From Endomicrobiia bacterium (GTDB lineage Bacteria; Elusimicrobiota; Endomicrobiia; Endomicrobiales; Endomicrobiaceae), in the NCBI GenBank assembly GCA_025998475.1, contig BNVZ01000043.1, positions 1 to 9,341 of the forward strand: a DNA stretch of 9,341 nucleotides, in the 5' to 3' direction. The translations under genes were made by a program, and so were the position numbers. The notes beneath the pieces are model-generated. The model searched no databases. It saw nothing but the letters and a program-made list of their open reading frames with translations, and had not been told where the DNA came from. Shown piece by piece: positions 1 through 6,025 of this stretch. Each line of letters opens with the position of its first letter. Positions within the stretch are counted from its first letter, which is position 1.

Positions 1-35
1 TAGCAAAAAGTTCAAAATTACTTGCGTCCTTTGAG

Positions 36-121
36 TTTGAATTTATACTTCGTTACACAGCGACTTGCGTACGTAAAACCAAACCGTACGCGATGTCGCT
101 GTGACCTTGTCTAAATTCAAA
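36..121. repeat. Long imperfect palindrome 1
   Basis: Three nested pairs of arms are visible. TTTGAATTTA (36-45) pairs with TAAATTCAAA (112-121), CACAGCGAC (56-64) with GTCGCTGTG (95-103), and GCGTACG (67-73) with CGTACGC (85-91). The loop is about 11 bases. The arms are separated by short unequal internal loops. Further partial pairing (CCTTTG 28-33 with CAAAGG 132-137) suggests the element reaches further out. No T-run follows, so it does not look like an intrinsic terminator. It could be an intergenic palindromic repeat family, a relic of a mobile element, or a structured RNA. I cannot tell which from one copy. Confidence 0.8.
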
Positions 122-152
122 ATACTTACAGCAAAGGCTGTCGTAAGGGCAT

Positions 153-282
153 TGTTCTGGTTTTGGTGTTAAGATCACAAAAATTCTTATAAAATTTCAA
201 AAACGTGCCAAAAACACAAAAGGCAGGAATTATCACGGGTAAACATCAGAGAATTTTTAATGCCGTAACCAAAAGCAGAACA
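153..282. repeat. Long imperfect palindrome 2
   Basis: The outer arms are 15 bases with a single mismatch (153-167 against 268-282: TGTTCTG-G-TTTTGGT against ACCAAAA-G-CAGAACA). A second nested pair is AAAAATTCT (179-187) with AGAATTTTT (250-258). Small inner pairs (CGTG 204-207 with CACG 234-237, or TGCC 206-209 with GGCA 222-225) sit near the centre. Total span is 130 bases, close to a small non-autonomous element or large cruciform in size. It encodes nothing convincing. It begins only 31 bases after the first palindrome ends. Confidence 0.7.
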
Positions 283-289
283 TGCTCGT

Positions 290-355
290 CGGGCTGCGCC
301 CGTCCCCGTCATTGAAAGGGGAATAAAAGCAAAAAACATCCTGTAGTAATTCCCC
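290..355. repeat. Cluster of GC-rich hairpins
   Basis: CGGGC-TGC-GCCCG (290-302) is a perfect 5-bp stem with a 3-base loop. CCCC (304-307) can pair with GGGG (318-321). GGGGAA (318-323) can alternatively pair with TTCCCC (350-355), so the middle strand has two mutually exclusive partners. The GC content is sharply higher than in the surrounding AT-rich DNA. No U-run follows the stems. It abuts the second palindrome and may be part of the same composite repeat. Confidence 0.55.
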
Positions 356-461
356 AGCAAACGCATGAAAAAAGTTTCTTGAGGCGGTTGATTTTAGACT
401 CAAAGCAAATCATAGACTACAATTTTGTATTGCCTGCGACAATCAAAAATCAAAAAAAGCT

Positions 462-490
462 TTCAGAGGTATGTTTTGCCAAATTATAAT
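462..490 (+). promoter_or_regulatory. Candidate promoter of comEC
   Basis: A perfect TATAAT -10 box lies at 485-490. A weak TTCAGA -35 (462-467, 4 of 6 consensus bases) sits 17 bases upstream. Transcription would start near 497, giving a leader of about 50 bases before the comEC ATG. The -10 match is good but such boxes are common by chance in AT-rich DNA. Confidence 0.4.
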
Positions 491-549
491 GGTGTATTAC
501 CTTAACTTTTACGTAGACAAAGGTACATATTTACAATGGTAAATAACTT

Positions 550-2238
550 ATGAGTTCTATAATAAAAATATTGTACAAAAGACCCGTCATAACTACTTTT
601 ATTGTTTATGCTTTTGCATTAATTTTGTTGGATTTTTTAGGGTATTTTTCCTACGAGAAGCGAAGCTTGCTTTATAAATTGGCGGAAAATAATACGGTTG
701 TATCAGTTGAAGGTAAAGTAATATCTGTTCCACTGCTTACAAGAAACGGCAAAGAATTTATGTTTAAAACAAGTATTGTAAACGGTAATGTTTTAAATGA
801 AAAAGTTATTGTAAATTTGCCTGCAGGATATTCAGTGTCTTACGGCGATATTATAAATATTGGAGGGAAATTAAAAAAACCTTTTTCATCAGCTTTCCCT
901 CTTGTGTTTGATTATCAAAAATATTGTGCAAGAGATGAAATATATACCATTTTAAATGCATCTTCTTTTGAATATATAAAATCACATCCCAATATTGTCA
1001 ATAAATTTGCTTTTGCGTTTCAGCAGGACATAATAAAAAAAATCGATGTCTACTTTAAAAGACCTTGTTCAGATGTTTTAAAATCGTTAATTATTGGCGA
1101 TAAAAGTTCTTTAACTTCTGATGTTAAAAATACTTTTTCAGATTCAGGTGCAATGCATATTTTAGTTGTAAGCGGACTGCACGTCGGGTTTGTAGGTGCA
1201 ACTGTTCTTTTTGTTTTAAAGCTTACGGGTCTTTCTTTAAAAAAGGCTTCTTTATTAAGTATTCCTTTTGTGCTTTTTTATGTTATTGCAACAGGTGCAA
1301 ATCCTCCTGCCGCAAGATCTATAATAATGCTCTCATGTATATTTTTTTCTTTGTCTCTAGATAGAGAGCCGTTAATATATAATTCTCTTGCACTGTCAGC
1401 GTTGGTTATACTTATATTTCAGCCACAACAGCTGTTTACCGCGTCATTCCAAATGTCATATGGCGCGACAATAGGCATTGTATGCTTTTATCAGCGTATT
1501 CTTGGGTTTTTCAGAAATGTAAAAGGGAAAATATTGCGTTTTTTCTGCGGAGTACTATCTGTTACAGTTTCAGCACAGATTGTTTTAATACCAGTATGTA
1601 TGTATTATTTTGGCAAAATATCGATAATATCTTTTGCTACAAATATAATAGTTGTGCCGTTAATAGGCACTATCCTTTACCTTGGTGTTATTTTTTATGG
1701 TTTAACTTTCATATCTCAATATATCGCGACAATGTGTTCGACAGTCCTTTCTATAATTCTTAATTTTATTTTATTTGTGACAACAGTTTTAGGAAATCCT
1801 AAATTTTTTGTAGTTTCAGTAGCAAAACCTTCAATAGTACAAATGATATTATTTTTTACTCTTCTATTTTTTGTATCAGGTTTTAAAGGTAAAAAAAGAT
1901 TTATAATTTCTGTAATTATTATAGCGGTAAATTCTATATACGTTATTTATCCTGTTGTAAATGGTCGTAATAGAACATTTTTTAATATATATCAAGGAAA
2001 TAATATAAAAACATTACAAATAAAAAATAATAATGACAATAAGTTTTTTATTTATAATAGCGGTAAATATTACGACAGGTTTTATATAGATTCTTTTAAA
2101 CAGTTTATTTCTTTTTCAGGGATAAAAAATGCAGATATAACTGTTGCTGGTTTTGATAAAGATAAAATTTCTTCCGATTTAGTGGATTTTAATATTAAAT
2201 TTGTTGATGGAATGGCAATGGAATCAATTGTACGCTAA
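550..2238 (+). CDS. comEC: ComEC/Rec2-family DNA-uptake channel, degenerate C-terminal domain
   Basis: ComEC forms the inner-membrane channel that passes single-stranded transforming DNA into the cytoplasm. The 562-residue protein has a membrane segment near 12-31, an N-terminal soluble region (about 45-145) resembling the OB-like domain of the family, then the polytopic competence domain (about 170-445). Within it are the family hallmarks MHILVVSGLHVG (202-213), a TGANPPAARS stretch (248-257), SFQMSYGATIGI (299-310) and a FATNIIVVPLIG stretch (362-373). The last ~90 residues correspond to the start of the usual metallo-beta-lactamase domain, but DVGQGD has become NIYQGN (479-484) and no HxHxDH-like motif is present. 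Family members with the full domain are usually about 700-800 residues. An in-frame TAA at 544-546 makes this ATG the first possible; there is no clear Shine-Dalgarno. It stands alone or heads nadK-recN. The family is secure; whether uptake still works is not. Confidence 0.92.
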   Translation: MSSIIKILYKRPVITTFIVYAFALILLDFLGYFSYEKRSLLYKLAENNTVVSVEGKVISVPLLTRNGKEFMFKTSIVNGNVLNEKVIVNLPAGYSVSYGDIINIGGKLKKPFSSAFPLVFDYQKYCARDEIYTILNASSFEYIKSHPNIVNKFAFAFQQDIIKKIDVYFKRPCSDVLKSLIIGDKSSLTSDVKNTFSDSGAMHILVVSGLHVGFVGATVLFVLKLTGLSLKKASLLSIPFVLFYVIATGANPPAARSIIMLSCIFFSLSLDREPLIYNSLALSALVILIFQPQQLFTASFQMSYGATIGIVCFYQRILGFFRNVKGKILRFFCGVLSVTVSAQIVLIPVCMYYFGKISIISFATNIIVVPLIGTILYLGVIFYGLTFISQYIATMCSTVLSIILNFILFVTTVLGNPKFFVVSVAKPSIVQMILFFTLLFFVSGFKGKKRFIISVIIIAVNSIYVIYPVVNGRNRTFFNIYQGNNIKTLQIKNNNDNKFFIYNSGKYYDRFYIDSFKQFISFSGIKNADITVAGFDKDKISSDLVDFNIKFVDGMAMESIVR

Positions 2239-2259
2239 AATCGTATAACTAATTACTGG

Positions 2260-2291
2260 CCACAAACTCGAATTTTATCGATTGTTTGAGG
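2260..2291 (+). other. Hairpin between comEC and nadK
   Basis: CAAAC (2263-2267) pairs with GTTTG (2284-2288) and the adjacent TCGA (2268-2271) with TCGA (2278-2281). There is a 6-base loop, a 2-base bulge, and flanking CC/GG beyond an A-A mismatch. No T-run follows, so it is a poor intrinsic terminator. It ends 8 bases before the proposed nadK -35 box, so an operator role is possible but unproven. Confidence 0.3.
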
Positions 2292-2298
2292 GTTAAGT

Positions 2299-2328
2299 TT
2301 GAGAAAAACATTATTTTTTATATATAAT
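2299..2328 (+). promoter_or_regulatory. Probable nadK promoter, leaderless arrangement
   Basis: TTGAGA (2299-2304, 5 of 6 matches to the -35 consensus) is followed after 18 bases by a perfect TATAAT (2323-2328). Only 7 bases separate the -10 box from the nadK ATG. Transcription would therefore begin at or within a base or two of the start codon. No Shine-Dalgarno lies upstream of that ATG, which fits a leaderless mRNA. Confidence 0.55.
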
Positions 2329-2335
2329 ACCGGCT

Positions 2336-3157
2336 ATGAAATATAGTGCGGGGATTGTTTACAATAAGTCAAAAGCAGATGCAAAAAAGCTTGCATTTAG
2401 AGTTGCCACGTGGCTTAAACAAAATAAATGCAGAGTGTTTGTAAGTGACTCTGTGGTTGTACGACCCAAAAAAGTTGATTTTATTTTGTCGATTGGTGGC
2501 GACGGTACAATGCTTAAAGTGATAAGAACATTTGCGCCATTATCAGTTCCCGTAAAAGGTATAAATCTTGGGTCTATGGGTTTTCTAACAGATGCTGATA
2601 CAGATGAAGTTCTAGATTTTCTAAAAAACATGTTCTATTCAGGTTTTAAAATTGAAAAAAGGATTTTGCTGTCTGTTGAGTTTGAGTACAAAGACAAAAA
2701 ATTAAAATTAATAGCGGTAAATGATTGTGTAGTGCGTTCTTTATCTGGTGGGAAGCTTATTACGGTTGACGTTAATATGGATAAAGATTTTATGCCAGAG
2801 TATAAATGTGACGGTATGATTATAGCAACTCCTACCGGTTCAACCGCTTACTCGCTTGCTGCTTCAGGCCCTATAGTATATCCAAACCTGCCTGTTTTCA
2901 TTCTTACGCCTATTTCTCCTCATACATTAACGCAAAGACCTATGATAGTTTCTGACAAAAGTAGTATTTCGTTTGTTGCAAAAAACAAATACGGTAACGG
3001 AAAAATTATGGTGTCAATAGACGGGCAAGAAAATTATACTATCTCGGGTGGAACAAAAGTAAAATTCTCGCTTTATAAAAAACCTCTTAAACTTATAAAA
3101 AATTGCAGTAAGTCATATTTTGAGACATTAAGGACAAAATTGTATTGGAGTGTTTGA
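2336..3157 (+). CDS. nadK: NAD kinase (ATP-NAD kinase)
   Basis: This cytoplasmic enzyme phosphorylates NAD+ to NADP+ using ATP or polyphosphate and is the only de novo source of NADP. The 273-residue length is typical for the bacterial form. Visible motifs in order are GGDGT (54-58, phosphate binding and catalysis), NLGSMGFLTD (77-86), an ND pair (129-130) at the usual NE site that contacts the adenine ribose, the conserved DGMIIATPTGSTAY stretch (159-172), the TPISPHTL segment (191-198), and IDGQ (228-231). The ATG starts the protein at the normal distance before the first beta strand (AGIVYN). It overlaps recN by one base (TGATG); nadK-recN adjacency is common in bacteria, so co-transcription is likely. 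It has its own promoter candidate and may be leaderless. No key residue is missing. Confidence 0.97.
   Translation: MKYSAGIVYNKSKADAKKLAFRVATWLKQNKCRVFVSDSVVVRPKKVDFILSIGGDGTMLKVIRTFAPLSVPVKGINLGSMGFLTDADTDEVLDFLKNMFYSGFKIEKRILLSVEFEYKDKKLKLIAVNDCVVRSLSGGKLITVDVNMDKDFMPEYKCDGMIIATPTGSTAYSLAASGPIVYPNLPVFILTPISPHTLTQRPMIVSDKSSISFVAKNKYGNGKIMVSIDGQENYTISGGTKVKFSLYKKPLKLIKNCSKSYFETLRTKLYWSV
3147..3150 (+). promoter_or_regulatory. recN ribosome-binding site
   Basis: GGAG lies inside the nadK 3' end, 6 bases before ATG 3157. It favours that ATG over the in-frame TTG at 3145, which overlaps the site itself. The ATG start also gives the family-typical N-terminus MLTALSIKNYALI. Confidence 0.75.
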
Positions 3158-4824
3158 TGCTTACTGCGCTTTCTATAAAGAATTACGCTTTAATTGAAGA
3201 TCTAAATGTTGATTTTTCTGATGGGTTTACTGTTATTACAGGTGAAACTGGTTCTGGGAAATCTATTTTAATAAAATCAATAGAACTTCTTACTGGAGCA
3301 AGAAGAGCAGACATGTCGTTTATACGTTCAGGTTGTTCCGCATGTACCATAACAGCTTCTTTTAAATGTGCAAATTCTAAAATCACAAAATTTTTAAACA
3401 GCTTTTCTATTCCTATGGAGGATACTATTCTAATACGCAGAACTATTGAGACTTCAGGCAAGAGTAAAGCTTTTGTCAATGACTCTCAAATAAGTATATC
3501 CACACTTGCCGGTATTGGTGGATTGCTTGTCGACTTTCACGGTCAGGATGAAAAGTATTCTCTTCTTGATTTAGATTCGCAGCTTGAAATTTTAGACAGT
3601 GAGACTTTAGATATTAGACCCTTGCTTGAAAAAGTATCGTTTTTATATGCTCAAGTGCAAGATTTGAAAGTAAAACTTGAAGCTATGAACTTATCTGACA
3701 ACGACAGAGAGAGAAAAATCGATTTGTATTCTTTTCAAATAAAAGAAATCGAAGAGGCCAAACTCGAGCACGGAGAAGATGAAAGGCTTGAATCTGAACT
3801 GCCAAAATTAAAAAATGCTGAAAGAATTGTCGCCTTGGCGCAGGAAATTGTTTCAACGTTATATTCTTCTGAGAATGCGACTCTTGGCGGGATTTTAAAA
3901 ACAAAGAAAAATATAGAGACTATAAATTCATATGGCGCGGATGCTTCTGAAGCTATGTCTTTAATAGAACAAGCGTACTACCAAACGGAAGAAGCTTTTA
4001 GAGAAGTTGAGGTTATTCTTTCAAAAACAAAATTGGATCCTGAGAAGTTAAATATATCTATCGAAAGAATAGAGCTTATAAAAAAACTTAAGAAGAAATA
4101 TGGCAATACTATAGGGGATGTTATTGAACATAAAAATAAAATTGAAAAAGAGTTGGGTTCTTTGAGTAGTTATAAAGACGATTCCGAAAAACTTCAAAAA
4201 CAACTCGAATCAGAAACAAAACGTTTATCTGAAATTTGTAAAACTATAAGCAAAAAACGGCAAAAAGTGGCCCAAGTTTTTTCCAAATCCGTGCAAGAAA
4301 AACTGTTTGAGCTAGATATCAAAAATGCTGTGTTCAAAGTGAATTTTGACAAAAAGGAACTGTCTACCAACGGCTATGATTTAATAGAATTTATGTTTTG
4401 CGCAAATGAAGGGGAAAAGATTCTTCCTCTAAAAAATACTGCTTCCGGAGGAGAACTTTCAAGGGTTCTTTTAGCTATAGAGCTATCATCTAAAATGAAA
4501 AATGATCAAACAACTATATTTGATGAGATTGACACGGGTACAGGCGGAACAACAGGTGAAAAAATAGGCGGAAAACTCGCCGAACTTTCTGAAAAGAAAC
4601 AAGTGTTTTCTATAACTCATTTAGCCCAAGTTGCCGCGTTTGCAAAAACACATATAAAGATTTATAAAGAAACAAAAAAATTAAGAACCTACACAAAAGC
4701 CAAAGTTCTTTCCGAAATAGAGCACATAGAAGAAATAGCAAGGATGATATCTGGCGAAAAAATCACAAAAGCAGCGCTACAACATGCAGAAAACTTAGTA
4801 GCTGCTTCTTTAAATCAGCAATAA
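3157..4824 (+). CDS. recN: DNA repair protein RecN (SMC-like ATPase)
   Basis: RecN is a cytoplasmic SMC-family ATPase that holds DNA ends or sister molecules together during RecA-dependent double-strand-break repair. The protein has 555 residues, the usual length. It shows the Walker A loop GETGSGKS (29-36), the RecN-typical DFHGQDEKYSLLD block (126-138), a charged coiled-coil middle (about 155-375) broken by the conserved LELIKKLKKKYG-like element (305-315), the ABC signature TASGGELSR (428-436), Walker B TIFDEID (453-459), and SITHLAQVAAFA (485-496) carrying the switch histidine. MISGE (530-534) is typical of the C-terminus. The start was set by the GGAG site and the TGATG overlap with nadK. 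RecN together with ComEC could act in integrating incoming DNA as well as in repair, but that pairing is inference. A run of eight C begins 4 bases after the stop codon. Confidence 0.98.
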   Translation: MLTALSIKNYALIEDLNVDFSDGFTVITGETGSGKSILIKSIELLTGARRADMSFIRSGCSACTITASFKCANSKITKFLNSFSIPMEDTILIRRTIETSGKSKAFVNDSQISISTLAGIGGLLVDFHGQDEKYSLLDLDSQLEILDSETLDIRPLLEKVSFLYAQVQDLKVKLEAMNLSDNDRERKIDLYSFQIKEIEEAKLEHGEDERLESELPKLKNAERIVALAQEIVSTLYSSENATLGGILKTKKNIETINSYGADASEAMSLIEQAYYQTEEAFREVEVILSKTKLDPEKLNISIERIELIKKLKKKYGNTIGDVIEHKNKIEKELGSLSSYKDDSEKLQKQLESETKRLSEICKTISKKRQKVAQVFSKSVQEKLFELDIKNAVFKVNFDKKELSTNGYDLIEFMFCANEGEKILPLKNTASGGELSRVLLAIELSSKMKNDQTTIFDEIDTGTGGTTGEKIGGKLAELSEKKQVFSITHLAQVAAFAKTHIKIYKETKKLRTYTKAKVLSEIEHIEEIARMISGEKITKAALQHAENLVAASLNQQ

Positions 4825-5062
4825 CATCCCCCCCCAACCATAAGGTCGTGAGAGAATTACTCCCACCAACCTAAATCCATTCCACTTGTTCTACGCCTTT
4901 TTTTCTTTCTCATGCTTCTTAGCATATCTTTTGTGCATCAGTTTTGTGGAAGGTCTAATACTAAAATGTAACTTTACACACAGGAGGTTGCTTTGACAGT
5001 CTCATATACCTTTCCAAATTGCTACATAAGTGAACTTTAAAGTTAACGGTATATCTGTTGTG
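4825..5062. other. Convergent intergenic region between recN and tRNA-Gln
   Basis: This 238-base gap is less AT-rich than its surroundings. It opens with eight C (4828-4835). A 5-bp hairpin ATGCT-TCTT-AGCAT (4912-4925) followed by ATCTTTT is the only weak terminator candidate for recN. AACTTTAAAGTT (5033-5044) is a perfect 12-base palindrome just beyond the tRNA 3' end. A frame of 50 codons (4844-4993, plus strand) is open but has no ATG and matches nothing I recognise. A strong AGGAGG (4982-4987) precedes a 15-codon TTG-started frame (4993-5040). The region may be a decayed gene or element; I cannot identify one. Confidence 0.5.
4993..5040 (+). CDS. Possible 15-codon small ORF with strong Shine-Dalgarno
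   Basis: A perfect AGGAGG (4982-4987) lies 5 bases before a TTG start codon. The frame runs LTVSYTFPNCYISEL (first residue would be Met) to a TAA at 5038-5040. It is too short for any family assignment, and the TTG start weakens the case. The TTGACA at its start could equally be read as a -35 box, though no good -10 follows. It is listed because the ribosome-binding site is the best match to consensus in the window. Confidence 0.15.
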   Translation: MTVSYTFPNCYISEL

Positions 5063-5133
5063 CTCCGGGACTAGGATTCGAACCTAGACAAAGGGATCCA
5101 AAATCCCTTGTGCTACCTTTACACAATCCCGGA
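5063..5133 (-). tRNA. tRNA-Gln (anticodon UUG)
   Basis: On the minus strand a complete 71-base cloverleaf folds. The 7-bp acceptor is TCCGGGA/TCCCGGA, the D stem GTGT/GCAC with a GG-containing loop, and the anticodon stem AGGGA/TCCCT with loop TTTTGGA. The variable loop is 4 bases, the T stem CTAGG/CCTAG with loop TTCGAAT, and the discriminator is G. The anticodon TTG (plus positions 5099-5101) reads CAA and, by wobble, CAG glutamine codons. The 3' CCA is not encoded (CAC follows), so CCA must be added by a nucleotidyltransferase. It starts 10 bases after the ispE stop on the same strand, so it could be processed from the end of the ispE operon transcript. Confidence 0.97.
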
Positions 5134-5143
5134 ATTTCATGAT

Positions 5144-6025
5144 TTATAGATATGAAAGTTGAGTTTTAAAAGAGATATCCGTAGTAGAAACAAACCATGT
5201 TTTCCAATTATGCTTAGCTAACTCAAATTTTATTACTTCACTTTTAGCATCGGAATCAAAAATCCCAAAAACTGTTGTTCCTGAGCCAGACATAAGGCTC
5301 ATACAGCCTAATTCGTTTAAGACGCTTTTAATTTTTGTTAGTTCGGGATAACTTGGAAAAACAAACTCTTCAAATCTGTTAAAACAACTACTAAAAGCAT
5401 TTTCTGTATCAAACAAACCACCGCAAATAGCAATCCTGATTCTATTAACTTTTACCTTATTTGTCAACGGAAACTTAATTTTTTTATATACACTTGCAGT
5501 GGAAATTCCAAACCCGGGATTTACAAGGACCATGTTTAATTTTCCGATGCTTGCTAAAGATGTGACTATTTCTCCTTTGCCTTTGCATAGAGCAGTTCCT
5601 CCTGTAAGAAAAAAAGGAACATCCGCGCCAAGTTTTACGGCAATTTGTTCTAATTTGTTCTTTGTTGTTTTTATATTCCACAATTTAACTAAAGCTTCAA
5701 GAGTAGCAGCGGCATCCGAAGATCCTCCTCCAAGTCCTGCTTTCATAGGAATTTCTTTTGTTAAACATATTTTTACGCCTTTGTTTACGTTAAAATGAGT
5801 TTTAACTGTTTTTGCCGCTTTATAAACAATATTTGCTTCATCTACAGGCAAAGACTTGTCATTTGATTTAAGAGAAATATCTTTATCTGCGATTTCAAAA
5901 GAAAGATTGTCATATAAACTTACAGTTTGCATAATGCTTTCTAGATTATGATACCCATCGGATCTTTTATTTTGTATTTCTAAAAAAAGGTTAATTTTTG
6001 CCGGAGCCCGAAGATTTATTTTCAT
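5144..6025 (-). CDS. ispE: 4-diphosphocytidyl-2-C-methyl-D-erythritol kinase
   Basis: IspE is a cytoplasmic GHMP kinase that phosphorylates CDP-ME at the 2-hydroxyl, the fourth step of the MEP pathway to isopentenyl diphosphate. From ATG 6025 the protein has 293 residues, normal for the family. It shows the substrate-binding APAKINLFLEI (7-17, catalytic Lys10), the glycine-rich ATP loop PMKAGLGGGSSDAA (93-106), LGADVPFFLTGG (132-143) with catalytic Asp135, and the C-terminal GHMP motif SGSGTTVFG (246-254). ATG 6025 places the PAK motif about where E. coli IspE has it. ATG 6037 adds four residues (MTLK) and is a possible alternative. Neither has a good Shine-Dalgarno. Either start overlaps the 3' end of the upstream TPR gene (35 or 47 bases), suggesting translational coupling. 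tRNA-Gln follows directly. Confidence 0.97.
   Translation of the reverse strand: MKINLRAPAKINLFLEIQNKRSDGYHNLESIMQTVSLYDNLSFEIADKDISLKSNDKSLPVDEANIVYKAAKTVKTHFNVNKGVKICLTKEIPMKAGLGGGSSDAAATLEALVKLWNIKTTKNKLEQIAVKLGADVPFFLTGGTALCKGKGEIVTSLASIGKLNMVLVNPGFGISTASVYKKIKFPLTNKVKVNRIRIAICGGLFDTENAFSSCFNRFEEFVFPSYPELTKIKSVLNELGCMSLMSGSGTTVFGIFDSDAKSEVIKFELAKHNWKTWFVSTTDISFKTQLSYL

Larger units (their letters stand above)
1..549. other. Gene-free, repeat-rich region upstream of comEC
   Basis: No reading frame in this stretch looks like a real gene. The first 355 bases are dominated by inverted repeats, listed separately. From about 356 to 460 I see nothing beyond AT-rich sequence with short A and T runs. 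From about 460 to 549 the comEC promoter candidate and leader are found. An imperfect direct repeat (TTCAAAATTACTT at 11-23 against TTCAAAATACTT at 116-127) links the left edge to the right arm of the first palindrome, so the repeated element may extend beyond the left end of the window. Confidence 0.7.

Noticed and set aside
187..339. Minus-strand frame of 50 codons (ATG at 339) across palindrome 2 and the hairpin cluster
   Set aside because: It has no usable ribosome-binding site, lies wholly on inverted repeats, and its composition is like no family I know. It is more likely a by-product of the repeat sequence.
36..355. CRISPR array
   Set aside because: The repeats are inverted and unequal, with no regular direct repeat-spacer pattern and no cas genes.
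3145..3157. Longer RecN start at TTG 3145
   Set aside because: It would use the Shine-Dalgarno as coding sequence and add MECL before the family-typical N-terminus; ATG 3157 with GGAG 6 bases upstream fits better.
4891..4938. Minus-strand basic peptide of 15 codons (MHKRYAKKHEKEKKA) faintly like the tail of ribosomal protein bS21
   Set aside because: No upstream part of bS21 can be found in any frame, and the resemblance is only to a lysine/arginine-rich tail.
4963..5015. Minus-strand 14-codon frame with GGAAAGG before its ATG (5005)
   Set aside because: The ribosome-binding site is only 3 bases from the ATG, the frame is very short and stops at once; no supporting similarity.
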